Positions 50,716 to 59,600 of a stretch of DNA of 62,896 nt are shown in pieces. How positions within the stretch are numbered: the first letter of the stretch is position 1; each line of letters opens with the position of its first letter. Both the position numbers and the translations under genes were made by a program. Source of the stretch: a virus. The notes under the pieces are model-generated. The model did not search any database. It was not told the DNA's origin and saw only the letters and a program-made list of their open reading frames with translations. The stretch spans positions 1-62,896 of the IMG/VR virus record IMGVR_UViG_3300031857_000169; one strand, given 5' to 3'.

Positions 50716-52098
50716 TTATCCTTGATTATTTTCCCGTTGTTTTTTCTTTTCTAACAACTCCCTAACTCTTTGTCGTTGTCTTTCTTCTTTTTGTTCTTCC
50801 AAACCTAAAAACGTTGTTGTACTTTCGGTATCAATTTCAATCATAGCATTGTCGAATTTACAATTTTCGAATACAACACCATCATCACCTATCCTTGATT
50901 TTGTAATTGCAATTGTAGCCAACTTCATCTCTTTTTGTTGTAATGTCTTGGCCACTGTTATAATAACGTGTCCAACTTGTGCCTTTTTAATAGAACCACC
51001 CATTTGGTCTGTGGTTACTACTTCAGATGAAATTGAGTTTCTATTTCCTTGTGTTGCTGTCCAACCAACTATGTTAAGTTCGTGACACATCGCCTCAAAC
51101 GCTCTCATGACAGAACCTTCACTTTTCCATTCATCACCTAAGTTTTTGTCAGGAACAACACAATCTATATAATCCAAAACAATCATGTCAATTTTTGTAC
51201 CATCAGCAATCATCTTACGAATTTCATTCTTAATTTGTAACATTGTTTTTTGATCTGACGGTAATTTTTTTAATATTAGTTCATTTGGCATAGAACTTTT
51301 AATATCCCTAACCTTTGTCATAACCTCTTCTTTTTTGTTTGACAATTCATCAGGATGAATCTTAGTCCAAAGTGTAAAATGTTTTCTTTGAATTACTTTT
51401 GGATTGTCTTCAAAAAACACTTGTAAAACGTTAAAACCTAAGTTAAATGCGTGGTTTGAAATCTTTGTTAACACTGTTGATTTACCAACTCCTGTTGGTG
51501 CAAGTATTACACCTATTTCACCTTTTGCTAAACCACCTTTAAGTAGTCTATCAATTCCTGGTATACCCATAGGAATTGGGTGTCTGTAATCCTCCTCAAG
51601 AACTTGGTCTAAGTTTGAAAAGACATCCATCATTGTTGTGTCTTTTGAACCTACTAGCAGTGCGTCTCTAACCATTTCTTCAAGGGTGTCGTAGTTTTCA
51701 AACTCACCCCCGTCAATGATTTTTTGTGCTTTTTTCATAACCTTCTGTAGTTCCTGTTGTTTACAGAATTTCAGAGCCTTTTCTTGTACGAAATCTACAC
51801 CATCGATAGGTGCGTCCTTAATTTTTTTAATTGTATCAAGAACAATCTTTGATGCTGTTTCTTGTTGTAACTCTGATTTTGTGATTTGCTCAAGAGTATC
51901 AAAGGATGGTGTGTGTTCATACTTTTTATGATACTCTTTAATCATTTGAATGATAATTTTAAAGTATTTATTTTCAAAATAATCATTCTCAATAACGTCC
52001 ACAATAGTGTGTGAAAAGTTTTTGTCTAAGATGATTTGGTTAAGTAATTGAAGTTGAAAATTGTTTCCTAAGTACTCGAAGTTTTTGTTTGTCGCCAT
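50716..52098 (-). CDS. gp41: Replicative DNA helicase, gp41/DnaB-like
   Basis: 460 residues (T4 gp41 is 475). The N-terminal helical domain precedes a RecA-type core: Walker A A-P-T-G-V-G-K-S-T (near 203), Walker B M-I-V-L-D-Y-I-D, then T-Q-G-N-R (DnaB-type sensor) and a C-terminal tail rich in Glu, Arg and Gln. It unwinds DNA at the fork with the primase encoded at 15710-16612. Directly upstream of it are the small gene 52138-52581 and the Rnh/UvsX/gp32 block; an element of the ATATTTAT type precedes it. Confidence 0.92.
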   Translation of the reverse strand: MATNKNFEYLGNNFQLQLLNQIILDKNFSHTIVDVIENDYFENKYFKIIIQMIKEYHKKYEHTPSFDTLEQITKSELQQETASKIVLDTIKKIKDAPIDGVDFVQEKALKFCKQQELQKVMKKAQKIIDGGEFENYDTLEEMVRDALLVGSKDTTMMDVFSNLDQVLEEDYRHPIPMGIPGIDRLLKGGLAKGEIGVILAPTGVGKSTVLTKISNHAFNLGFNVLQVFFEDNPKVIQRKHFTLWTKIHPDELSNKKEEVMTKVRDIKSSMPNELILKKLPSDQKTMLQIKNEIRKMIADGTKIDMIVLDYIDCVVPDKNLGDEWKSEGSVMRAFEAMCHELNIVGWTATQGNRNSISSEVVTTDQMGGSIKKAQVGHVIITVAKTLQQKEMKLATIAITKSRIGDDGVVFENCKFDNAMIEIDTESTTTFLGLEEQKEERQRQRVRELLEKKKQRENNQG

Positions 52099-52121
52099 AA
52101 ATTGTTCTACTGTTAGTAATG

Positions 52122-52129
52122 ATAAATAC
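52122..52129 (-). promoter_or_regulatory. GTATTTAT element upstream of the helicase gene
   Basis: Coding-strand GTATTTAT 23 bases before the ATG at 52098; one mismatch to the consensus. Confidence 0.35.
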
Positions 52130-52137
52130 TACTGAAA

Positions 52138-52581
52138 TTAGATTAATTCGGGATAAAAATAATTAAAATTTTTGCCTGAAAAAATGTCAGTCAGGTCACT
52201 GAGTATACTTTTCAAGTTTGGTCTAAGGTCCACAGTATATCTAACCTTTGGGGGGTACAATTTAGCGTTAAAGGTTCTCTGACAAATTGTCATATCTCCA
52301 ACCTTTATAAACAAATTAAAGTTTTCTTCACCCTCTGTGATAGATGTGTTTAGAACTTCAGGGTTTTCTGTAATTTCATACTGATTGTCCATCATGTAAA
52401 CAACTGTTCTCATTTTTAAATCATACTGTAGTTTGTTACAAAAACTTCTAATGTAGTTGTACAATTCTTCTGATTTAGATGCACTTCTATTAAACCCCTT
52501 AACATTGAAGAATCTTTGTACTACAATGTTGTCGTTACATTTCAACAAAAACTCTACTTTTGTTACTTCTTGATCTCTCAT
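52138..52581 (-). CDS. Unknown protein in the replication block
   Basis: 147 residues, alpha/beta. Two similar strand pairs with a Cys-containing Q-R-F/T-F motif occur (residues about 22-28, V-V-Q-R-F-F-N, and 104-110, I-C-Q-R-T-F-N-A), suggesting an internal duplication. No catalytic motif. It lies between the helicase and nuclease genes with a gap of 12 bases to the upstream gene. A replisome accessory role is inferred from position alone; it does not resemble T4 gp59 in any way I can see. Confidence 0.65.
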   Translation of the reverse strand: MRDQEVTKVEFLLKCNDNIVVQRFFNVKGFNRSASKSEELYNYIRSFCNKLQYDLKMRTVVYMMDNQYEITENPEVLNTSITEGEENFNLFIKVGDMTICQRTFNAKLYPPKVRYTVDLRPNLKSILSDLTDIFSGKNFNYFYPELI

Positions 52582-52593
52582 AAATTTTGTTTT

Positions 52594-53601
52594 TTACTTT
52601 TTGTTTCTAAATTTTGTTTTTTCTTTTCTAGAAAGTTTTAAAAATGGTTTCAAAAAATTTACCCACGCTTCATCACCTTTTGGTAAAAATTTAAAGAATC
52701 CGTCTTCCATCATCATTCTAATTAAGTTTCGGTGTCCTCTTCCGTCTGGATCCATTGACTCTGAGTGATACATCCTAACTAACTCTTTTCCTTCCTCAGA
52801 AATTAATGGTTCTGATAAATCAACTAACTTCTTATTGATGATAAAAAACTCTTCCCCAAATATCCCCTCTTTGGTTTTTCCACTGAGTAGATTTTTCAAA
52901 GCGACATTATCTTTTTGTTCTTTGAGTAATTGTTCACCTTTTGATAAAATATCGTTAAATGAAACTTCTTTTTCAAGGATTTCAGGAAATAATTTAATAA
53001 ATGTTTTTTCTCCTAAATAATAAATCCCATCGATGTTATCTGAACTATCACCTGTAAGAATTTTGTATGTTTTAATATTATAATGTGGAATTTCAGCATC
53101 GTATAATTTGATGTTGTCCCCATTAACATAATATTTTTTTTGTTGTGGTGAATATATTTTTACTTTCTCTGAAATGAGCTGTGTTAAATCTCTATCAGAC
53201 GAAAATATTGTTTTTTCCTCATCTTCAGATATCTGACAATAATACGCAATTAAATCGTCGGCTTCTGAATTTGGAAATTCGACTTGTCTAACAAACATCT
53301 CTTCAAGATATTGTTTAACTCTGACTTTTTGATTTGAAAAAGACTCTTCTTTAAATTCGTTTTCAGATGACTTTCTATTAAGTTTGTATTTGGGATAGAG
53401 TAATCTTCTCTGCGAAGAACTAGTTTCACTATCCCAAAATACAACTACCTTATTGAAATTTGTTTCCTCTAAAAATCTTCTTAACGTGTTAAGAAAGTGC
53501 CAAGTACCACCGACGTGTTCTCCTTTGTGGAAAAAATCCCTAACTCCATGAAATCCGATTTTTAATAAGTTGTTTCCGTCAACTAATAATGTTTTAGTCA
53601 T
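52594..53601 (-). CDS. rnh: 5'-3' exonuclease/RNase H (T4 Rnh, FEN-like)
   Basis: 335 residues (T4 Rnh is 305). PIN/FEN fold signatures are L-L-V-D8-G-N-N, V-V-V-F-W-D, E-A-D-D-L-I-A (near 114), S-S-D-R-D-L-T-Q-L-I (near 137) and T-G-D-S-S-D-N-I-D-G-I (near 188), the last starting the helix-hairpin-helix-like DNA-binding part. It removes RNA primers and trims 5' ends of lagging-strand fragments. Located between UvsX and helicase genes on the same strand. The C-terminal end is basic (KLSRKEKTKFRNKK). Confidence 0.9.
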   Translation of the reverse strand: MTKTLLVDGNNLLKIGFHGVRDFFHKGEHVGGTWHFLNTLRRFLEETNFNKVVVFWDSETSSSQRRLLYPKYKLNRKSSENEFKEESFSNQKVRVKQYLEEMFVRQVEFPNSEADDLIAYYCQISEDEEKTIFSSDRDLTQLISEKVKIYSPQQKKYYVNGDNIKLYDAEIPHYNIKTYKILTGDSSDNIDGIYYLGEKTFIKLFPEILEKEVSFNDILSKGEQLLKEQKDNVALKNLLSGKTKEGIFGEEFFIINKKLVDLSEPLISEEGKELVRMYHSESMDPDGRGHRNLIRMMMEDGFFKFLPKGDEAWVNFLKPFLKLSRKEKTKFRNKK

Positions 53602-53621
53602 TTGACTAATTTAAAAGGTTC

Positions 53622-54629
53622 TTACTCTACTTCTTCTTTTTCTGTTTTCAAATCAAAATCACCTTCAACTCCGATAATCGTTTTCCAATAATCGGCATAT
53701 TCTTTTTTGTAATTTTCAATCGATGCCTTTTCTTCTGTCGTATCTTTGCCAGGTAAAAATCCGTGTGGTGTTACTATAATTTTACCATCTTCAAATCCAA
53801 GTCCATTGATGTGGTTTTTCATGACAGATACTTTTGTTCTTGAAGCGAACTTAACAGTTCTCTTGTCTTTGGTTGCAGTAATCTTTGTTGTTCCCGCACC
53901 TTTTTGATTACCAAACAAGAACACTAAAGACGAATTTAACCAAACCGCTTCACCACCTTTTGCTTTAATTTTTGGTTGTCCAAAAGGATTGTCAGGTAAT
54001 TCAACCCAAGGCTGATTAACAATGATTAATGTGTTTTCGAACTTTGATTCTGACTTTCTTGACCCTGAAATTCTTTGGTTGATTCCCATACCGATTTTAT
54101 CGGCAAGAACTGAAGCATTGTGTTGTTTACCACCTTTACCTTCATATGTCATTTTACAAGGAACAGAACCTACTGAGTCCCATAGAAAACATAAATCATA
54201 TTCCAACTCACCCTTTTCTTGTGCGTCTAACATATCATTGATAAAATCTGTAATCTGTTCGATATAATCAAAGTTGTTGTTAAAAATGTAAAACCCGTCC
54301 CAATCAAGTTCTCCTGTTTCTTCGTCTACTACTTCCTCACACTGAAACCCCATTAACTTCGCGTGTTCAAAACTCCACTTTTGTTCTGTAATAATGAATA
54401 CAGGTAGTATTCCTTTCTTTTGAGCATCAACCGCAGTTTTTACAAGTGCGGTAGTTTTACCTGTATCAGAGTGACCTAAGAACATATTAATGTGTCCAAT
54501 AGCAGGACCTGGAAGTCCAACCGCATCTAAAAAAGATTGTCCTAAATCAAAGAATCTTTGTGGTTTGTATTTTGCTGAAGTTGAGAATTTTTTCTTCAGT
54601 GAACTAAAATCATTTTTTTTAATTGCCAT
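53622..54629 (-). CDS. uvsX: UvsX-like RecA recombinase
   Basis: 335 residues, slightly shorter than T4 UvsX (391). The N-terminal region is followed by Walker A G52-H-S-D-T-G-K-T59, an L-C-F-L-W-D-S-V-G-S Walker B strand, the L1-like stretch G-I-N-Q-R-I-S-G-S and N-T-L-I-I-V-N-Q, then an L2-like region ending K-A-K-G-G-E-A-V-W-L. It forms filaments on single-stranded DNA and drives strand invasion for recombination-dependent replication, with gp32-, gp46- and gp47-like partners in this window. A terminator separates it from the gp32-like gene upstream. Confidence 0.92.
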   Translation of the reverse strand: MAIKKNDFSSLKKKFSTSAKYKPQRFFDLGQSFLDAVGLPGPAIGHINMFLGHSDTGKTTALVKTAVDAQKKGILPVFIITEQKWSFEHAKLMGFQCEEVVDEETGELDWDGFYIFNNNFDYIEQITDFINDMLDAQEKGELEYDLCFLWDSVGSVPCKMTYEGKGGKQHNASVLADKIGMGINQRISGSRKSESKFENTLIIVNQPWVELPDNPFGQPKIKAKGGEAVWLNSSLVFLFGNQKGAGTTKITATKDKRTVKFASRTKVSVMKNHINGLGFEDGKIIVTPHGFLPGKDTTEEKASIENYKKEYADYWKTIIGVEGDFDLKTEKEEVE

Positions 54630-54650
54630 ATTTTTTATTAAAAAATAGAA

Positions 54651-54681
54651 AAAAACACCGACATTGTAAATCGGTGTTTTT
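54651..54681. terminator. Intrinsic terminator between gp32-like and uvsX-like genes
   Basis: An 11-bp stem (AAAAACACCGA / TCGGTGTTTTT) with a 9-base loop. Runs of A and T on both sides make it active in both directions; it lies 14 bases beyond the gp32-like stop codon. Confidence 0.8.
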
Positions 54682-54694
54682 GTGTTTGTGAATA

Positions 54695-55555
54695 TTAAAA
54701 TGGTAACTCTTCGTCGATGTCATCATTAGCTTGAGGGTCTTCTACTTTCTTTGATTCACTTTTAGAACCTCCCATAGAAATTTCACCTTCTTCAGAATTT
54801 GAGTATACATAACCTCCTTTATCTGAATCCCATCTTGGTGTTTCTCCTCGCGCAATCGCCTCAAGGTATTCAGTTGGCTTTTTAGAATATACATCCTCCC
54901 AAGTCAACTCGTCAGATAACCATTCAGACATTACTTCTTCATCTTCGTGGATTGGTGTTGGGTCATCATACATAACTGTTTGAATCACAGTGTAAAAAGC
55001 CCCTTTTGGTGTTTTTGCCTTTGTAAGTTCAAGGATTAAATCTCTTCCTTTATCAGCGTCGGCAACGTCTCCTTTTGCTTTATAGATTGGTATGATTTTA
55101 TCAAAAATCCCTTCTTGTTTGTAATTGTGTTTAAATCTCCAAAACTTAGGTCCGTCTTGTTCGTTATCACGATCGATTACTTTAACAATATAAAACTTAC
55201 GTGGTTTGTATTGTTTTGCAAGTTCTTTATCAGAATCTCTACCTGTTGACATAAGCTCATCATGTACTTCATTAAGTGGAGAACGTTCGTTATCATTCTT
55301 TCCTGGATCGTAGAACTTTTGCCATTTTCCATCAACTAAAATTTCATGAAACCATACTTCTTTGAATGGTGATGAACCGTCTGTGGTAGGGAGGATTCGG
55401 ATTCTTTTTTGTCCTTGTTTTTCGCTTTCTTTAAGGATAGCCGCGAAATATTTTTTCATTCTTTCTTCTTGTGACATTTTTGAAGTGGAAGAAGAACCAC
55501 TTTGTTTTGAACTTTCGTACTGAGCCAAAACCGCATCTAAGACATTTGTCGCCAT
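54695..55555 (-). CDS. gp32: Single-stranded DNA-binding protein, gp32-like
   Basis: 286 residues (T4 gp32 is 301). Layout matches gp32: a basic/polar N-terminal self-association part (VLDAVLAQYESSKQ), a central OB-fold core with the I-R-I-L-P start, K-F-Y-D-P-G and K-F-W-R-F-K-H, and an acidic, glycine/serine-linked C-terminal tail ending D-D-I-D-E-E-L-P-F, which recruits partner proteins. It contains no Cys at all, so the zinc site of T4 gp32 is absent. It coats single strands for UvsX and the replisome. Confidence 0.85.
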   Translation of the reverse strand: MATNVLDAVLAQYESSKQSGSSSTSKMSQEERMKKYFAAILKESEKQGQKRIRILPTTDGSSPFKEVWFHEILVDGKWQKFYDPGKNDNERSPLNEVHDELMSTGRDSDKELAKQYKPRKFYIVKVIDRDNEQDGPKFWRFKHNYKQEGIFDKIIPIYKAKGDVADADKGRDLILELTKAKTPKGAFYTVIQTVMYDDPTPIHEDEEVMSEWLSDELTWEDVYSKKPTEYLEAIARGETPRWDSDKGGYVYSNSEEGEISMGGSKSESKKVEDPQANDDIDEELPF

Positions 55556-55631
55556 ATATTTGTGTTATTAAAAGTTTACAAGTTAAAATATAAATTATAA
55601 AAGTGTCGCAGTCAATATAGTTGTTAAAATT

Positions 55632-55661
55632 TTTGAAAGGGACATCCTTGTCCCTTTCAAA
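55632..55661 (-). terminator. Long terminator hairpin after the Gly/Ala/Pro-rich gene
   Basis: A 13-bp perfect stem (TTTGAAAGGGACA / TGTCCCTTTCAAA) with a 4-base loop immediately after the stop codon at 55662. The minus-strand tail is moderately T-rich. Confidence 0.75.
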
Positions 55662-56351
55662 TTAGTATTCTTCGTCTAAATATTCATTAAATGAATCCTC
55701 AATTTGTCCAGAGGAAAAATCTTTAACTTCGTCGGAAGTTAACACATATTCATTTTTTCCCGATTTTTCCATCTCTTCTTGTTTATCAACAAAAAAATCG
55801 GATAGTTTTTGTTTGAAAGGACCTGAATCTAAACTTCGTAACTCTAATTTTTCTTGAGGTGTTTTTGGTTTATACCTTTCTACTTTATCTTCTATCGAGG
55901 TAAGTTTAGATGCAATTCCATCCATTTCTTTTAGTTTTGCATCTAAAGTTTCTAATTGTTTAAATAGATTTTGAAAATATTCCTCTTGTTTAGTTTCTAT
56001 GTTTTTTTGAGCCGTAACTAAATCTGTGATGTCTAATTCTTCATCCTCTTCTTCTTTACCTACTTCTTCGACATCAGGGTCGGTACTTACATCAACAGGG
56101 GCAGCTTCTGTTCCTCCTGCTGGTGGTGCTCCTCCTTCTGGTGCTCCTGCTGGTGGTGCTCCTGCTGGTGGTGCTCCTGCAGCCATTGGGTCACCTCCCG
56201 CCATTGGATCTCCTCCTGCTAACGGGTCTCCACCCGCTAACGGATCTGCCGGTGGTGCTCCACCCGCTAATGGGTCTTCTTGTTCATTTATATAATTATT
56301 AATACTCCTGTATCTATTAATCTCCTCTAATATTTTTCTATCAATATTCAT
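55662..56351 (-). CDS. Gly/Ala/Pro-rich protein with capsid-targeting-like N-terminus
   Basis: 229 residues. Residues 1-25 (NIDRKILEEINRYRSINNYI then N-E-Q-E) form an amphipathic helix ending in an I-N-E-Q site. Residues about 25-84 are a low-complexity tract of DPLAGG-, DPMAGG- and APPAG-type repeats. The rest is acidic and helical, with a coiled coil (about 115-165). The C-terminal part is acidic. Repetitive coding DNA spans 56095-56280. A scaffold, prohead core or packaged internal role is plausible given the T4 precedent of cleaved core proteins, but it is inference. Confidence 0.7.
   Translation of the reverse strand: MNIDRKILEEINRYRSINNYINEQEDPLAGGAPPADPLAGGDPLAGGDPMAGGDPMAAGAPPAGAPPAGAPEGGAPPAGGTEAAPVDVSTDPDVEEVGKEEEDEELDITDLVTAQKNIETKQEEYFQNLFKQLETLDAKLKEMDGIASKLTSIEDKVERYKPKTPQEKLELRSLDSGPFKQKLSDFFVDKQEEMEKSGKNEYVLTSDEVKDFSSGQIEDSFNEYLDEEY
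56095..56280. repeat. Degenerate short tandem repeats encoding a Gly/Ala/Pro tract
   Basis: Imperfect 9-18-bp units (GGTGGTGCTCCTGCT type and GGATCTCCTCCTGCTAAC type) in the plus strand, encoding APPAG and DPLAGG units of the 55662-56351 protein. Confidence 0.8.
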
Positions 56352-56354
56352 ATA

Positions 56355-56582
56355 TTAACCATTTAATAATGTTTTTATTCCTGATTTTGTTTCTACCTGA
56401 ATTTTTTTGAATTTGTTCATAGTGTTATCTACTCTTTCTATCAAACCATCTTTCATTCTTATTGTATAACAATCACCAGTATCTAAGTCACAAACTTCTT
56501 TGAATCCGTTACCTGTATCTTTTTCAGACATTCTTGTATTTTTACCAAGAAAATTATCCAATATTAATTTTGTATTACTCAT
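56355..56582 (-). CDS. Small protein of unknown function
   Basis: 75 residues. N-terminal helix (SNTKLILDNFLGKN), then a compact beta segment with two Cys in EVCDLDTGDCYTIRMKDG and a final helix/strand with basic residues. The central segment looks like a conserved small fold. It lies 3 bases upstream of the Gly/Ala/Pro-rich gene and is probably co-transcribed. No family assigned. Confidence 0.6.
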   Translation of the reverse strand: MSNTKLILDNFLGKNTRMSEKDTGNGFKEVCDLDTGDCYTIRMKDGLIERVDNTMNKFKKIQVETKSGIKTLLNG

Positions 56583-56595
56583 AATTCTTTTATTA

Positions 56596-56603
56596 ATAAA
56601 TAT
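56596..56603 (-). promoter_or_regulatory. ATATTTAT element upstream of the 56355..56582 gene
   Basis: Coding-strand ATATTTAT 13 bases before the ATG at 56582. It would drive this gene and the Gly/Ala/Pro-rich gene to the hairpin at 55632-55661. Confidence 0.4.
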
Positions 56604-56629
56604 AATGAATTCTATAAATGTTCAACTTA

Positions 56630-59600
56630 TTAACTACTCAAGTTAATTGTTTTGGCTAATGATAAACAATTTTCCACTTCTTTAATTAAATTTGTTTTAT
56701 CTAAAGGTTGTAATTGACTATATACATTATCATTAACTAAGTTTGGCCATTGGGTTATATATGTTTTTGCTAAATAATCAATTAATACGGTTGATGGATT
56801 TAATAAATCATTTGTTGTTAAATTAGATAATATATTGTCACCTCCACTTCTTACTAAAGCGATAAATCTATTAGCAATTACATACATAGGGTCTTTTACA
56901 TCAGTAAAATATCCAACAGGAACGTTCTGTTTACCACCCATGTTTTGACAGAAATGATGTTTTGTTTTATCCATTATAAATTTATCAGAATCAGCTGAAT
57001 AAGATACGTTCAATTGGAGGTTACCAAAATTTGATGCGTTTATTTTGAACGTTGTTCCGTCGTAATTTGAAATATATCCTACAAGGAATGTCAAATATCT
57101 CAATGTTACTTTTTGATTCTGAGTAAGTGTTGATGATGTTGGTAACAAATTAACAGTTGTTTTGATATCAGTGGCAATTTGGGTATCACTTAATCCAGAT
57201 GTCGCTGTTGATGCACTATATGATAGTGCTCGGAATGGTGATGCTAAATCTTGGGAACAAGAATCCGGTCCAGGCGTATTCGGTCCGTTTACTTCATTCA
57301 TTTTTGTTGATTGTTCTCCAATAATATTAGTTGATATATTAGCTTCCGTTTCTGTTTTTGCTTTGGTTAATAATGGTGTTACAAAATTCTTATAAATTGT
57401 TTGTAAATAAGAATCTTGTGTTGATATTTCATATACAGGTTGTCTTGTTCCTGAAAAGCTAGTAGAGAATGTACCAGCGTTAATTCTATGAGAAACCTTT
57501 GTTATTTGATAAGGACCTGAAAACAATGGTACATTTCTTAAATTGAAATACATTTTTGGTTGCATCAATGCATTACCTATCATTGTTACATCACAAGTGT
57601 AAACTCTGTATTTGTAAAAGTTGTACATTGATTGACTTTGAGGTGTTGCATTAATACCTCCACCTTGATTTGCAGTATAGTTTGCTAATCTTATTTCTTC
57701 TGCAGTTTTTTGACCTGAATTCATATTAACAGAAAAGGAAGTAAAAATTCCTTGATTTTGTCTACCTATATCCAAATTAAAAGCAACTAATTTATTAGAT
57801 TTACCCCAATCTTGTTTTTTACTTTGGTCTTCAACTAAAGGATTTTCAGATTGTCTGTTCAATTGGAAAACGTCATTTCTAAAATCACTATTTGGGATAT
57901 CCAAATTTTTACTTGCTTCGTTTGCGAAAGTACACACCATTTTTGTTTTTGACTTTCTATAATCCACATTTAAAAAAGTTCCAAATAAATCATTCGCTAC
58001 CGATGTTGAACCTTGATTTGATGGGTTAGGTCTAACTGTAACATCATTAACGTCATAATAATTGACATATCCTGCGTGTTCTTCAATATTAAACCCACTA
58101 CTTTGAATTAACTCTCTTAATATCAAACCAAGTTGTCTATCTGGAGTGTTAAGTACGGAATTTTCTAATTTATCTTTCCATAAGATGACATCACAATAAA
58201 CTTCACTACTTATATTTCTTGATGCTCTATCTAAGAAAAGAAAATCTTCAAATAATGTAAATTCTTTATAATCATTACCTGATATCCATTTATCATTCAT
58301 TGCCTTTAATTTTTCCCAAATTTCAATTCTACCAATATCCCCTGTATAATTTGCCTTTTTTGGTTGTGGTGTGATGACAGTATTTGGTAAATTTTTAAGG
58401 ACTTCTTCCATCAAAGTATTAATAATGTCATCTTTGAATAGGTTGTTAGTTTCTATTATGTTTGTGAGAATTTGTCTAAATTTAAATTCGTCTAATGTGT
58501 TGTCTTCAAGTTTTTGAGTAGCATAAATTTTAACTAATGGGGCAAAGTCTTTAATATTGTCCACAGTAAAAGCAATATCCAAATCAATAAAAAAATCAGT
58601 TATGAAAGAACCATTATCAGTATAAACTAAATTTGGTATTGACGAATAACCAACATATGTTTCCAAAGCCCTCCACTCGTCTGAATAAAAATTTTGTGAT
58701 TGTGCTAAAGTTGTTGTACCACCCAAATATGGTAATGCGTATGGGGTACTTAAGTTATAGGATACAGGATTTAATTTATCAACCAAAGGGGATGATGAAA
58801 GACTGTAAAATGTCTTTTTATTATAAAAAGACGGATTTCCATTATTAAACATTATATCATAATTCATAAACTTGTTTAATAAACTATAAACATTATCTAA
58901 TTGGGTTAATTTAATTTTCGATAACGCTTCATCACTAACACTTTCGTTAATAAAATCTTCACCAGGTATTCTGAACAATTCAGTTGCTAACAATTGGAAA
59001 TTTCTGTATTTAATTAGAATATCGTCTTCAGACGCTGGATTTGTTTCAGGTGTTTTTAAAATATTTGTATAGTCATATTTAGATTTTGAGAAGTTTAAGA
59101 AGTGTTCCTCAAATAAATCTAATACTTGTCTTTCAAACACAGAAAACACTTCTTCAATACTCGTATATATATCTCTTGTCGATAGGACAAAAGGCCCAAA
59201 ATTTACGTTACCATTTGTATCCCCGTTTATTGAGAAATTTTCTTGATTTTTTGATGTTTTTAAAACTGTTTTCAAGTACTCATTTGGTGAATTAATTGCC
59301 AATCTATTGTTATCAAAATATCCATAATTTGGGAGTGACCAAAAAGCTCTTACCGAACCATTGAATACCGCAGGGTTATCTTTTACTTCAGTTTTTAATT
59401 TTTGTTGTCCATCAGGACCTTTAAAACACTCATATTTTGTTTGATTAAAACTACTACCAAAAGACGGTGTTATAAAATAATCTTCACTTTTATCATCTTT
59501 TACTAAAGTTGATAGTGTAGAAATATTCATAGCTCTGTTTTGGTCGGATGGGTCAAAACCAAAATCATAATTCAAAAGTGAACTTTCTGAAAGATTAATA

